From the NCBI RefSeq assembly GCF_051020975.1, contig NW_027478169.1:4092001-4156000 (forward strand): a stretch of DNA of 64,000 bases. Reading direction: 5' to 3'. Origin of the DNA: Osmia lignaria lignaria. Its lineage: Eukaryota; Arthropoda; Insecta; Hymenoptera; Megachilidae. Positions 33,391 to 47,558 of this stretch are shown in pieces; position 1 is the first letter of the stretch, and each line of letters begins with the position of its first letter. The notes beneath the pieces are model-generated. The model saw nothing but the letters and a program-made list of their open reading frames with translations, was not told the origin of the DNA and did not search any database. The position numbers were made by a program, and so were the translations under genes.

Positions 33391-36300
33391 TCTGATGCGT
33401 AGTTCTCGAGATATATCAAGATATTTAAAAGTTCCGAAGCCGCACCAACATAATAGAGATACAGAAACACCGTGGCCCCTTTCTTTGAGATAACTCTGCA
33501 CTATTGCGAGCTGGAAATGCCACTTCCAGCTTAGCTGTGCAGAAGAAGAACAACAAGAAGAAGAAATATCTCGAAATATGTCCGTCAGGCCCCTTCCCTT
33601 GAGATATATCAGCAAATATCTCGGAAACGAAGCGAGCTATGGCAAAATGTTAAGAGACCTTTTTTGTAGAGAATTATGTTTCCTACAATTTATGTTCTAT
33701 GTTATTTTTTGATCAGAAGCGTAGTTTTCGAGATACATCGAGATATTTAAAAGTTCCGAAGCCGCACCAACATAATAGAGATACAGAAACACCGTGGCCC
33801 CTTTCTTTGAGATAACTCTGCACTAGTGCGAGCCGCAAATGCCACTTCCAGCTTAGCTGTGCAGAAGAAGAACAACAAGAAGAAGAAATATCTCGAAATA
33901 TGTCCGTCAGGCCCCTTCCCTTGAGATATATCTGCAAATATCTCGGAAACGAAGCGAGCTATGGCAAAATGTTAAGAGACCTTTTTTGTAGAGAATTCTG
34001 TTTCCTACAATTTATGTTCTATGATATTTTTTGATCAGATGCGTAGTTCTCGAGATATATCAAGATATTTAAAAGTTCCGAAGCCGCACCAACATAATAG
34101 AGATACAGAAACACCGTGGCCCCTTTCTTTGAGATAACTCTGCACTATTGCGAGCTGCAAATGCCACTTCCAGCTTAGCTGTGCAGAGGAAGAACAACAA
34201 GAAGAAGAAATATCTCGAAATATGTCCGTTAGGCCCCTTCCCGTGAGATAAATCTGCAAATATCTCGGAAACGAAGCGAGCTATGGCAAAATGTTAAGAG
34301 ACCTCTTTTGTAGAGAATTAAGTTTCCTACTTTTTATGTTCTATGATATTTTTTGATCAGATGCGTAGTTCTCGAGATATATCAAGATATTTAAGAGTTC
34401 CGAAGCCGCACCAACATAATAGAGATACAGAAACACCGTGGCCCCTTTCTTTGAGATAACTCTGCACTATTGCGAGCTGCAAATGCCACTTCCAGCTTAG
34501 CTGTGCAGAAGAAGAACAACAAGAAGAAGAAATATCTCGAAATATGTCCGTCAGGCCAGTTCCTTTGAGCTGAATCTGCAAATATCTCGGAAACGAACCG
34601 AGCTATGGCAAAATGTTAAGAGACGTTTTTTGTAGAGAATTATGTTTCCTACATATTATGTTCTATGATATTTTTTGATCAGAAGCGTAGTTTTCGAGGT
34701 ATATCGAGATATTTAAAAGTTCCGAAGCCGCACCAACATAATAGAGATACAGAAACACCGTGGCCGCTTTCTTTGAGATAACTCTGCACTAGTGCGAGCC
34801 GCAAATGCCACTTCCAGCTTAGCTGTGCAGAAGAAGAACAACAAGAAGAAGAAATATCTCGAAATATGTCCGTCAGGCCCCTTCCCTTGAGATAAATCTG
34901 CAAATATCTCCGAAACGAAGCGAGCTATGGCAAAATGTTAAGAGACCTTTTTTGTAGAGAACTAAGTTTCCTAGTTTTTATGTTCTATGATATTTTTTGA
35001 TCAGATGCGTAGTTCTCGAGATATATCAAGATATTTAAAAGTTCCGAAGCCGCACCAACATAATAGAGATACAGAAACACCGTGGCCCCTCTCTTTGAGA
35101 TAACTCTGCACTATTGCGAGCTGCAAATGCCACTTCCAGCTTAGCTGTGCAGAGGAAGAACAACAAAAAGAAGAAATATCTCGAAATACGTCCGTCAGGC
35201 CCCTTCCCTTGAGATAAATCTGCAAATATCTCGGAAACGAAGCGAGCTACGGCAAAATGTTTAGAGACCTTTCTTGTAGAGAATTATGTTTCCTACAATT
35301 TATGTTCTATGATATTTTTTGATCAGAAGCGTAGTTTTCGAGATATATCGAGATATTTAAAAGTTCCGAAGACGCACCAACATAATAGAGATACAGAAAC
35401 ACCGTGGCCCCTTTCTTTGAGATAACTCTGCGCTATTGCGAGCTGGAAATGCCACTTCCAGTTTAGCTGTGCAGAAGAAGAACAACAAGAAGAGGATATA
35501 TCTCGAAATATGTCCGTCAGGCCCTTTCCCTTGAGATATATCTGCAAATATCTCGGAAACGAAACGAGCTATGGCAAAATGTTAAGAGACCTTTTTTGTA
35601 GAGAATTATGTTTCCTACAATTTATGTTCTATGATATTTTTTAATCAGAAGCGTAGTTTTCGAGATATATCAAGATATTTAAAAGTTCCGAAGCCGCACC
35701 AACATAATAGAGATACAGAAACACCGTGGCCCCTTTCTTTGAGATAACTCTGCACTATTGCGAGCTGCAAATGCCACTTCCAGCTTAGCTGTGCAGAGGA
35801 AGAACAACAAGAAGAAGAAATATCTCGAAATATGTCCGTCAGGCCAGTTCCTTTGAGCTGAATCTGCAAATATCTCGGAAACGAAGCGAGCTATGGCAAA
35901 ATGTGAAGAGACGTTTTTTATAGAGAATTATGTTTCCTACAATTTATGTTCTATGATATTTTTTGATCAGAAGCGTAGTTTTCGAGATATATCGAGATAT
36001 TTAAAAGTTCCGAAGCCGCACCAACATAATAGGGATACAGAAACACCGTGGCCCCTTTCTTTGAGATAACTCTGCACTAGTGCGAGCCGCAAATGCCACT
36101 TCCAGCTTAGCTGTGCAGAAGAAGAACAACAAGAAGAAGAAATATCTCGAAATATGTCCGTCAGGCCCCTTCCCTTGAGATATATCTGCAAATATCTCGG
36201 AAACGAAGCGAGCTATGGCAAAATGTTAAGAGACCTTTTTTGTAGAGAATTATGTTTCCTACAATTTATGTTCTATGATATTTTTTGATCAGAAGCGTAG

Positions 36301-38220
36301 TTTTCGAGATACATCGAGATATTTAAAAGTTCCGAAGCCGCACCAACATAATAGAGATACAGAAACACCGTGGCCCCTTTCTTTGAGATAACTCTGCACT
36401 AGTGCGAGCCGTAAATGCCACTTCCAGCTTAGCTGTGCAGAAGAAGAACAACAAGAAGAAGAAATATCTCGAAATATGTCCGTCAGGCCCCTTCCCTTGA
36501 GATATATCTGCAAATATCTCGGAAACGAAGCGAGCTATGGCAAAATGTTAAGAGACCTTTTTTGTAGAGAATTATGTTTCCTACAATTTATGTTCTATGA
36601 TATTTTTTGATCAGAAGCGTAGTTTTCGAGATACATCGAGATATTTAAAAGTTCCGAAGCCGCACCAACATAATAGAGATACAGAAACACCGTGGCCCCT
36701 TTCTTTCAGATAACTATGCACTATTGCGAGCTGCAAATGCCACTTCCAGCTTAGCTGTGCAGAAGAAGAACAACAAGAAGAAGAAATATCTCGAAATATG
36801 TCCGTCAGGCCAGTTCCTTTGAGCTGAATCTGCAAATATCTCGGAAACGAAGCGAGCTATGGCAAAATGTTAAGAGACGTTTTTTATAGAGAATTATGTT
36901 TGCTACAATTTATGTTCTATGATATTTTTTGATCAGAAGCGTAGTTTTCGAGATATATCGAGATATTTGAAAGTTCCGAAGCCGCACCAACATAATAGGG
37001 ATACAGAAACACCGTGGCCCCTTTCTTTGAGATAACTCTGCACTATTGCGAGCTGGAAATGCCACTTCCAGTTTAGCTGTGCAGAAGAAGAACAACAAGA
37101 AGAAGAAATATCTCGAAATATGTCCGTTAGGCCCCTTCCCGTGAGATAAATCTGCAAATATCTCGGAAACGAAGCGAGCTATGGCAAAATGTTAAGAGAC
37201 GTCTTTTGTAGAGAATTAAGTTTCCTACTTTTTATGTTCTATGATATTTTTTGATCAGATGCGTAGTTCTCGAGATATATCAAGATATTTAAAAGTTCCG
37301 AAGCCGCACCAACATAATAGAGATACAGCAACACCGTGGCCCCTTTCTTTGAGATAACTCTGCACTATTGCGAGCTGCAAATGCCACTTCCAGCTTAGCT
37401 GTGCAGAAGAAGAACAACAAGAAGAAGAAATATCTCGAAATATGTCCGTCAGGCCAGTTCCTTTGAGCTGAATCTGCAAATATCTCGGAAACGAACCGAG
37501 CTATGGCAAAATGTTAAGAGACGTTTTTTGTAGAGAATTATGTTTCCTACATATTATGTTCTATGATATTTTTTGATCAGAAGCGTAGTTTTCGAGGTAT
37601 ATCGAGATATTTAAAAGTTCCGAAGCCGCACCAACATAATAGAGATACAGAAACACCGTGGCCGCTTTCTTTGAGATAACTCTGCACTAGTGCGAGCCGC
37701 AAATGCCACTTCCAGCTTAGCTGTGCAGAAGAAGAACAACAAGAAGAAGAAATATCTCGAAATATGTCCGTCAGGCCCCTTCCCTTGAGATAAATCTGCA
37801 AATATCTCCGAAACGAAGCGAGCTATGGCAAAATGTTAAGAGACCTTTTTTGTAGAGAATTAAGTTTCCTACTTTTTATGTTCTATGATATTTTTTGATC
37901 AGATGCGTAGTTCTCGAGATATATCAAGATATTTAAAAGTTCCGAAGCCGCACCAACATAATAGAGATACAGAAACACCGTGGCCCCTCTCTTTGAGATA
38001 ACTCTGCACTATTGCGAGCTGCAAATGCCACTTCCAGCTTAGCTGTGCAGAGGAAGAACAACAAGAAGAAGAAATATCTCGAAATACGTCCGTCAGGCCC
38101 CTTCCCTTGAGATAAATCTGCAAATATCTCGGAAACGAAGCGAGCTACGGCAAAATGTTTAGAGACCTTTCTTGTAGAGAATTATGTTTCCTACAATTTA
38201 TGTTCTATGATATTTTTTGA
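33391..38220. repeat. Mosaic zone M104-M118
   Basis: It starts with a GATCTGATGCG-head copy (33391) and a GAGATACATCG copy (33713). M106-M107 resemble HOR-I members (CGTTAGGCC with CCCGTGAG, then TTAAGAGTTCC). The GAGGTATATCG lineage follows at 34679 and 37577. M108-M111 (34679-35966) repeat the order of M65-M68 (20839-22126). M112-M114 are GGGATAC and GAGATACATCG types. M115-M117 (36933-37898) repeat M57-M59 (18263-19228). M118 (37899) matches M109, with TACGTCCGTC and GCTACGGC. Confidence 0.75.
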
Positions 38221-40796
38221 TCAGAAGCGTAGTTTTCGAGATACATCGAGATATTTAAAAGTTCCGAAGCCGCACCAACATAATAGAGATACAGAAACAC
38301 CGTGGCCCCTTTCTTTGAGATAACTCTGCACTAGTGCGAGCCGCAAATGCCACTTCCAGGTTAGCTGTGCAGAAGAAGAACAACAAGAAGAAGAAATATC
38401 TCGAAATATGTCCGTCAGGCCCCTTCCCTTGAGATAAATCTGCAAATATCTCGGAAACGAAGCGAGCTATGGCAAAATGTTAAGAGACCTTTTTTGTAGG
38501 GAATTAAGTTTCCTACTTTTTATGTTCTATGATATTTTTTGATCAGAAGCGTAGTTTTCGAGATACATCGAGATATTTAAAAGCTCCGAAGCCGCACCAA
38601 CATAATAGAGATACAGAAACACCGTGGCCCCTTTCTTTGAGATAACTCTGCACTAGTGCGAGCCGCAAATGCCACTTCCAGCTTAGCTGTGCAGAAGAAG
38701 AACAACAAGAAGAAGAAATATCTCGAAATATGTCCGTCAGGCCCCTTCCCTTGAGATATATCTGCAAATATCTCGGAAACGAAGCGAGCTATGGCAAAAT
38801 GTTAAGAGACCTTTTTTGTAGAGAATTCTGTTTCCTACAATTTATGTTCTATGATATTTTTTGATCAGAAGCGTAGTTTTCGAGATACATCGAGATATTT
38901 AAAAGTTCCGAAGCCGCACCAACATAATAGAGATACAGAAACACCGTGGCCCCTTTCTTTGAGATAACTCTGCACTAGTGCGAGCCGTAAATGCCACTTC
39001 CAGCTTAGCTGTGCAGAAGAAGAACAACAAGAAGAAGAAATATCTCGAAATATGTCCGTCAGGCCCCTTCCCTCGAGATAAATCTGCAAATATCTCGGAA
39101 ACGAAGCGAGCTATGGCAAAATGTTAAGAGACCTTTTTTGTAGAGAATTAAGTTTCCTACTTTTTATGTTCTATGATATTTTTTGATCAGATGCGTAGTT
39201 CTCGAGATATATCAAGATATTTAAAAGTTCCGAAGCCGCACCAACATAATAGAGATACAGATACACCGTGGCCCCTTTCTTTGAGATAACTCTGCACTAT
39301 TGCGAGCTGCAAATGCCACTTCCAGCTTAGCTGTGCAGAGGAAGAACAACAAGAAGAAGAAATATCTCGAAATATGTCCGTCAGGCCAGTTCCTTTGAGC
39401 TGAATCTGCAAATATCTCGGAAACGAAGCGAGCTATGGCAAAATGTGAAGAGACGTTTTTTATAGAGAATTATGTTTCCTACAATTTATGTTCTATGATA
39501 TTTTTTGATCAGAAGCGTAGTTTTCGAGATATATCGAGATATTTAAAAGTTCCGAAGCCGCACCAACATAATAGGGATACAGAAACACCGTGGCCCCTTT
39601 CTTTGAGATAACTCTGCACTAGTGCGAGCCGCAAATGCCACTTCCAGCTTAGCTGTGCAGAAGAAGAACAACAAGAAGAAGAAATATCTCGCAATATGTC
39701 CGTCAGGCCCCTTCCCTTGAGATAAATCTGCAAATATCTCGGAAACGAAGCGAGCTATGGCAAAATCTTAAGAGACCTTTTTTGTAGAGAATTAAGTTTC
39801 ATACTTTTTATGTTCTATGATATTTTTTGATCAGATGCGTAGTTCTCGAGATATATCAAGATATTTAAAAGTTCCGAAGCCGCACCAACATAATAGAGAT
39901 ACAGAAACACCGTGGCCCCTTTCTTTGAGATAACTCTGCACTATTGCGAGCTGTAAATGCCACTTCCAGCTTAGCTGTGCAGAAGAAGAACAACAAGAAG
40001 AAGAAATATCTCGAAATATGTCCGTCAGGCCCCTTCCCTTGAGATAAATCTGCAAATATCTCGGAAACGAAGCGAGCTATGGCAAAATGTTAAGAGACCT
40101 TTTTTGTAGAGAATTAAGTTTCCTACTTTTTATGTTCTATGATATTTTTTGATCAGATGCGTAGTTCTCGAGATATATCAAGATATTTAAAAGTTCCGAA
40201 GCCGCACCAACATAATGGAGATACAGAAACACCGTGGCCCCTTTCTTTGAGATAACTCTGCACTATTGCGAGCTGCAAATGCCACTTCCAGCTTAGCTGT
40301 GCAGAGGAAGAACAACAAGAAGAAGAAATATCTCGAAATATGTCCGTCAGGCCAGTTCCTTTGAGCTGAATCTGCAAATATCTCGGAAACGAAGCGAGCT
40401 ATGGCAAAATGTGAAGAGACGTTTTTTATAGAGAATTATGTTTCCTACAATTTATGTTCTATGATATTTTTTGATCAGAAGCGTAGTTTTCGAGATATAT
40501 CGAGATATTTAAAAGTTCCGAAGCCGCACCAACATAATAGGGATACAGAAACACCGTGGCCCCTTTCTTTGAGATAACTCTGCACTAGTGCGAGCCGCAA
40601 ATGCCACTTCCAGCTTAGCTGTGCAGAAGAAGAACAACAAGAAGAAGAAATATCTCGCAATATGTCCGTCAGGCCCCTTCCCTTGAGATAAATCTGCAAA
40701 TATCTCGGAAACGAAGCGTGCTATGGCAAAATGTTAAGAGACCTTTTTTGTAGAGAATTAAGTTTCCTACTTTCTATGTTCTATGATATTTTTCGA
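38221..40796. repeat. HOR-II at a second location, plus a three-monomer echo
   Basis: M119-M124 (38221-40152) match one full HOR-II unit (22771-24702 in rotated phase) at a distance of 15,450 bp, including CAGGTTAGC, GTAGGGAATT, AATTCTG, GCCGTAAATG, AAATGTGAAGAG, CTCGCAATATG and AAATCTTAAG. Local differences include AAAGCTCCG (38583), CCCTCGAG near 39073 and CAGATACACC near 39260. M125-M126 (40153-40796) repeat the GAGCTGAA and CTCGCAATATG members once more, at a three-monomer period. Confidence 0.85.
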
Positions 40797-43700
40797 TCAG
40801 AGGCGTAGTTCTCGAGATATATCAAGATATTTAAAAGTTCCGAAGCCGCACCAACATAATAGAGATACAGAAACACCGTGGCCCCTTTCTTTGAGATAAC
40901 TCTGCACTATTGCGAGCTGCAGATGCCACTTCCAGCTTAGCTGTGCAGAGGAAGAACAACAAGAAGAAAAAATATCTCGAAATATGTCCGTCAGGCCAGT
41001 TCCTTTGAGCTGAATCTGCAAATATCTCGGAAACGAAGCGAGCTATGGCAAAATGTTAAGAGACGTTTTTTGTAGAGAATTATGTTTCCTACAATTTATG
41101 TTCTATGATATTTTTTGATCAGAAGCGTAGTTTTCGAGATATATCGAGATATTTAAAAGTTCCGAAGACGCACCAACATAATAGAGATACAGAAGCACCG
41201 TGGCCCCTTTCTTTGAGATAACTCTGCGCTATTGCGAGCTGGAAATGCCACTTCCAGTTTAGCTGTGCAGAAGAAGAACAACAAGAAGAGGAAATATCTC
41301 GAAATATGTCCGTCAGGCCCCTTCCCTTGAGATATATCTGCAAATATCTCGGAAACGAAACGAGCTATGGCAAAATGTTAAGAGACCTTTTTTGTAGAGA
41401 ATTATGTTTCCTACAATTTATGTTCTATGATATTTTTTAATCAGAAGCGTAGTTTTCGAGATATATCGAGATATTTAAAAGATCCGAAGCCGCACCAACA
41501 TAATAGAGATACAGAAACACCGTGGCCCCTTTCTTTGAGATAACCCTGCACTAGTGCGAGCCGCAAATGCCGCTTCCAGCTTAGCTGTGCAGAAGAAGAA
41601 CAACAAGAAGAAGAAATATCTCGAAATATGTCCGTCAGGTCCCTTCCCTCGAGATAAATCTGCAAATATCTCGGAAACGAAGCGAGCTATGGCAAAATGT
41701 TAAGAGACCTTTTTTGTAGAGAATTAAGTTTCCTGCTTTTTATCTTCTATGATATTTTTTGATCAGATGCGTAGTTCTCGAGATATATCAAGATATTTAA
41801 AAGTTCCGAAGCCGCACCAACATAATAGAGATACAGAAACACCGTGGCCCCTCTCTTTGAGATAACTCTGCACTATTGCGAGCTGCAAATGCCACTTCCA
41901 GCTTAGCTGTGCAGAGGAAGAACAACAAGAAGAAGAAATATCTCGAAATACGTCCGTCAGGCCCCTTCCCTTGAGATAAATCTGCAAATATCTCGGAAAC
42001 GAAGCGAGCTACGGCAAAATGTTTAGAGACCTTTCTTGTAGAGAATTAAGTTTCCTACTTTTTATGTAGTATGATATTTTTAGATCAGATGCGTAGTTCT
42101 CGAGATATATCAAGATATTTAAAAGTTCCGAAGTCGCACCAACATAATAGAGATACAGAAACACCGTGGCCCCTTTCTTTGAGATAACTCTGCACTATTG
42201 CGCGCTGCAAATGCCACTTCCAGCTTAGCTGTGCAGAAGAAGAACAACAAGAAGAAGAAATATCTCGAAATATGTCCGTCAGGCCCCTTCCCTTGAGATA
42301 AATCTGCAAATATCTCGGAAACGAAGCGAGCTATGGCAAAATGTTAAGAGACCTTTTTTGTAGAGAATTAAGTTTCCTACTTTTTATGTTCTATGATATT
42401 TTTCGATCAGAGGCGTAGTTCTCGAGATATATCAAGATATTTAAAAGTTCCGAAGCCGCACCAACATAATAGAGATACAGAAACACCGTGGCCCCTTTCT
42501 TTGAGATAACTCTGCACTATTGCGAGCTGCAGATGCCACTTCCAGCTTAGCTGTGCAGAGGAAGAACAACAAGAAGAAAAAATATCTCGAAATATGTCCG
42601 TCAGGCCAGTTCCTTTGAGCTGAATCTGCAAATATCTCGGAAACGAAGCGAGCTATGGCAAAATGTTAAGAGACGTTTTTTGTAGAGAATTATGTTTCCT
42701 ACAATTTATGTTCTATGATATTTTTTGATCAGAAGCGTAGTTTTCGAGATATATCGAGATATTTAAAAGTTCCGAAGAAGCACCAACATAATAGAGATAC
42801 AGAAACACCGTGGCCCCTTTCTTTGAGATAACTCTGCGCTATTGCGAGCTGGAAATGCCACTTCCAGTTTAGCTGTGCAGAAGAAGAACAACAAGAAGAG
42901 GAAATATCTCGAAATATGTCCGTCAGGCCCCTTCCCTTGAGATATATCTGCAAATATCTCGGAAACGAAACGAGCTATGGCAAAATGTTAAGAGACCTTT
43001 TTTGTAGAGAATTATGTTTCCTACAATTTATGTTCTATGATATTTTTTAATCAGAAGCGTAGTTTTCGAGATATATCGAGATATTTAAAAGATCCGAAGC
43101 CGCACCAACATAATAGAGATACAGAAACACCGTGGCCCCTTTCTTTGATATAACCCTGCACTAGTGCGAGCCGCAAATGCCGCTTCCAGCTTAGCTGTGC
43201 AGAAGAAGAACAACAAGAAGAAGAAATATCTCGAAATATGTCCGTCAGGTCCCTTCCCTCGAGATAAATCTGCAAATATCTCGGAAACGAAGCGAGCTAT
43301 GGCAAAATGTTAAGAGACCTTTTTTGTAGAGAATTAAGTTTCCTGCTTTTTATCTTCTATGATATTTTTTGATCAGATGCGTAGTTCTCGAGATATATCA
43401 AGATATTTAAAAGTTCCGAAGCCGCACCAACATAATAGAGATACAGAAACACCGTGGCCCCTCTCTTTGAGATAACTCTGCACTATTGCGAGCTGCAAAT
43501 GCCACTTCCAGCTTAGCTGTGCAGAGGAAGAACAACAAGAAGAAGAAATATCTCGAAATACGTCCGTCAGGCCCCTTCCCTTGAGATAAATCTGCAAATA
43601 TCTCGGAAACGAAGCGAGCTACGGCAAAATGTTTAGAGACCTTTCTTGTAGAGAATTAAGTTTCCTACTTTTTATGTAGTATGATATTTTTAGATCAGAT

Positions 43701-44941
43701 GCGTAGTTCTCGAGATATATCAAGATATTTAAAAGTTCCGAAGTCGCACCAACATAATAGAGATACAGAAACACCGTGGCCCCTTTCTTTGAGATAACTC
43801 TGCACTATTGCGCGCTGCAAATGCCACTTCCAGCTTAGCTGTGCAGAAGAAGAACAACAAGAAGAAGAAATATCTCGAAATATGTCCGTCAGGCCCCTTC
43901 CCTTGAGATAAATCTGCAAATATCTCGGAAACGAAGCGAGCTATGGCAAAATGTTAAGAGACCTTTTTTGTAGAGAATTAAGTTTCCTACTTTTTATGTT
44001 CTATGATATTTTTCGATCAGAGGCGTAGTTCTCGAGATATATCAAGATATTTAAAAGTTCCGAAGCCGCACCAACATAATAGAGATACAGAAACACCGTG
44101 GCCCCTTTCTTTGAGATAACTCTGCACTATTGCGAGCTGCAGATGCCACTTCCAGCTTAGCTGTGCAGAGGAAGAACAACAAGAAGAAAAAATATCTCGA
44201 AATATGTCCGTCAGGCCAGTTCCTTTGAGCTGAATCTGCAAATATCTCGGAAACGAAGCGAGCTATGGCAAAATGTTAAGAGACGTTTTTTGTAGAGAAT
44301 TATGTTTCCTACAATTTATGTTCTATGATATTTTTTGATCAGAAGCGTAGTTTTCGAGATATATCGAGATATTTAAAAGTTCCGAAGACGCACCAACATA
44401 ATAGAGATACAGAAACACCGTGGCCCCTTTCTTTGAGATAACTCTGCGCTATTGCGAGCTGGAAATGCCACTTCCAGTTTAGCTGTGCAGAAGAAGAACA
44501 ACAAGAAGAGGAAATATCTCGAAATATGTCCGTCAGGCCCCTTCCCTTGAGATATATCTGCAAATATCTCGGAAACGAAACGAGCTATGGCAAAATGTTA
44601 AGAGACCTTTTTTGTAGAGAATTATGTTTCCTACAATTTATGTTCTATGATATTTTTTAATCAGAAGCGTAGTTTTCGAGATATATCGAGATATTTAAAA
44701 GATCCGAAGCCGCACCAACATAATAGAGATACAGAAACACCGTGGCCCCTTTCTTTGAGATAACCCTGCACTAGTGCGAGCCGCAAATGCCGCTTCCAGC
44801 TTAGCTGTGCAGAAGAAGAACAACAAGAAGAAGAAATATCTCGAAATATGTCCGTCAGGTCCCTTCCCTCGAGATAAATCTGCAAATATCTCGGAAACGA
44901 AGCGAGCTATGGCAAAATGTTAAGAGACCTTTTTTGTAGAG
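40797..44941. repeat. Five-monomer higher-order repeat, 1610 bp, about 2.6 copies
   Basis: Copies are 40797-42406, 42407-44016 and a partial 44017-44941. Order: Q, R, S, then a head-B monomer with CCCCTCTCTTTGAG, TACGTCCGTC and GCTACGGC, then P. This is the P-Q-R-S module with one extra monomer added. Only isolated changes were seen: AGAAGCACC at 41195, GAAGAAGCACC near 42779 and TTTGATATAACC near 43149. The last copy ends where the S tail switches to TTTACTACTTTTTATGCTC, leading to a GATCGGATGCG head. Confidence 0.9.
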
Positions 44942-44982
44942 AATTAAGTTTACTACTTTTTATGCTCTATGATATTTTTTGA

Positions 44983-46592
44983 TCGGATGCGTAGTTCTCG
45001 AGATATATCAAGATATTTAAAAAATCCGAAGCCGCACCAACATAATAGAGATACAGAAACACCGTGGCCCCTTTCTTTGAGATAACTCTGCACTATTGCG
45101 AGCTGCAAATGCCACTTCCAGCTTAGCTGTGCAGAAGAAGAACAACAAGAAGAAGAAATATCTCGAAATATGTCCGTCAGGCCCCTTCCCTTGAGATAAA
45201 TCTGCAAATATCTCGGAAACGAAGCGAGCTATGGCAAAATCTTAAGAGACCTTTTTTGTAGAGAATTAAGTTTCCTACTTTTTATGTTCTATGATATTTT
45301 TTGATCAGATGCGTAGTTCTCGAGATATATCAAGATATCTAAAAGTTCCGAAGCCGCACCAACATAATAGAGATACAGAAACACCGTGGCCCCTTTCTTC
45401 GAGATAACTCTGCACTATTGCGAGCTGCAAATGCCACTTCCAGCTTAGCTGTGCAGAAGAAGAACAACAAGAAGAAGAAATATCTCGAAAAATGTCCGTC
45501 AGGCCCCTTCCCTCGAGATAAATCTGCAAATATCTAGGAAACGAAGCGAGCTATGGCAAAATGTTAAGAGACCTTATTTGTAGAGAATTAAGTTTCCTAC
45601 TTTTTATGTTCTATGATATTTTTTGATCAGATGCGTAGTTCTCGAGATATATCAAGATATTTAAGAGTTCCGAAGCCGCACCAACATAATAGAGATACAG
45701 AAACACCGTGGCCCCTTTCTTTGAGATAACTCTGCACTAGTGCGAGCCGCAAATGCCACTTCCAGCTTAGCTGTGCAGAAGAAGAACAACAAGAAGAAGA
45801 AATATCTCGAAATATGTCCGTCAGGCCCCTTCCCTTGAGATAAATCTGCAAATATCTCGGAAACGAAGCGAGCTATGGCAAAATGTTAAGAGACCTTTTT
45901 TGTAGAGAATTAAGTTTCCTACTTTTTATGTTCTATGATATTTTTTGATCAGATGCGTAGTTCTCGAGATATATCAAGATATTTAAAAGTTCCGAAGCCG
46001 CACCAACATAATAGAGATACAGAAACACCGTGGCCCCTTTCTTTGAGATAACTCTGCACTATTGCGAGCTGTAAATGCCACTTCCAGCTTAGCTGTGCAG
46101 AAGAAGAACAACAAGAAGAAGAAGTATCTCGCAATATGTCCGTCAGGCCCCTTCCCTTGAGATATATCTGCAAATATCTCGGAAACGAAGCGATCTATGG
46201 CAAAATGTTAAGAGACCTCTTTTGTAGAGAATTAAGTTTCCTACTTTTTATGTTCTATGATATTTTTTGATCAGATGCGTAGTTCTCGAGATATATCAAG
46301 ATATTTAAAAGTTCCGAAGCCGCACCAACATAATAGAGATACAGAAACACCGTGGCCCCTTTCTTTGAGATAACTCTGCACTATTGCGAGCTGTAAATGC
46401 CACTTCCAGCTTAGCTGTGCAGAAGAAGAACAACAAGAAGAAGAAGTATCTCGCAATATGTCCGTCAGGCCCCTTCCCTTGAGATATATCTGCAAATATC
46501 TCGGAAACGAAGCGATCTATGGCAAAATGTTAAGAGACCTCTTTTGTAGAGAATTAAGTTTCCTACTTTTTATGTTCTATGATATTTTTTGA
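44983..46592. repeat. Copy of the M91-M94 series with a doubled monomer
   Basis: M140-M143 (44983-46270) correspond in order to M91-M94 (29208-30495), 15,775 bp away: GATCGGATGCG, ATATCTAAAAG, TTAAGAGTTCC, then GTAAATG with GAAGTATCTC. Differences include AAATCTTAAG at 44983's tail and ACTAGTGCG in place of ACTAGCGCG. M144 is an extra copy of M143. Confidence 0.85.
45949..46592. repeat. Identical single-monomer tandem duplication (M143-M144)
   Basis: I compared 45949-46270 with 46271-46592 base by base and found no difference. Both have GAGCTGTAAATG, GAAGTATCTCGCAATATG, GATATATCTGC, GCGATCTATGG and GACCTCTTTTG. The corresponding place at 30174 has one such monomer, and CTCGAAATATG instead of CTCGCAATATG. 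This is the most recent event visible. Confidence 0.93.
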
Positions 46593-47558
46593 TCAGATGC
46601 GTAGTTCTCGAGATATATCAAGATATTTAAAAGTTGCGAAGCCGCACCAACATAATAGAGATACAGAAACACCGTGGCCCCTTTCTTTGAGATAACTCTG
46701 CACTATTGCGAGCTGCAAATGCCACTTCCAGCTTAGCTGTGCAGAAGAAGAACAACAAGAAGAAGAAATATCTCGAAATATGTCCGTCAGGCCAGTTCCT
46801 TTGAGCTGAATCTGCAAATATCTCGGAAACGAACCGAGCTATGGCAAAATGTTAAGAGACGTTTTTTGTAGAGAATTATGTTTCCTACATATTATGTTCT
46901 ATGATATTTTTTGATCAGAAGCGTAGTTTTCGAGGTATATCGAGATATTTAAAAGTTCCGAAGCCGCACCAACATAATAGAGATACAGAAACACCGTGGC
47001 CGCTTTCTTTGAGATAACTCTGCACTAGTGCGAGCCGCAAATGCCACTTCCAGCTTAGCTGTGCAGAAGAAGAACAACAAGAAGAAGAAATATCTCGAAA
47101 TATGTCCGTCAGGCCCCTTCCCTTGAGATAAATCTGCAAATATCTCCGAAACGAAGCGAGCTATGGCAAAATGTTTAGAGACCTTTCTTGTAGAGAATTA
47201 AGTTTCCTACTTTTTATGTAGTATGATATTTTTAGATCAGATGCGTAGTTCTCGAGATATATCAAGATATTTAAAAGTTCCGAAGTCGCACCAACATAAT
47301 AGAGATACAGAAACACCGTGGCCCCTTTCTTTGAGATAACTCTGCACTATTGCGAGCTGGAAATGCCACTTCCAGTTTAGCTGTGCAGAAGAAGAACAAC
47401 AAGAAGAAGAAATATCTCGAAACATGTCCGTTAGGCCCCTTCCATTGAGATAAATCTGCAAATATCTCGGAAACGAAGCGAGCTATGGCAAAATGTTAAG
47501 AGACCTTTTTTGTAGAAAATTAAGTTTCCTACTTTTTATGTTCTATGATATTTTTTGA

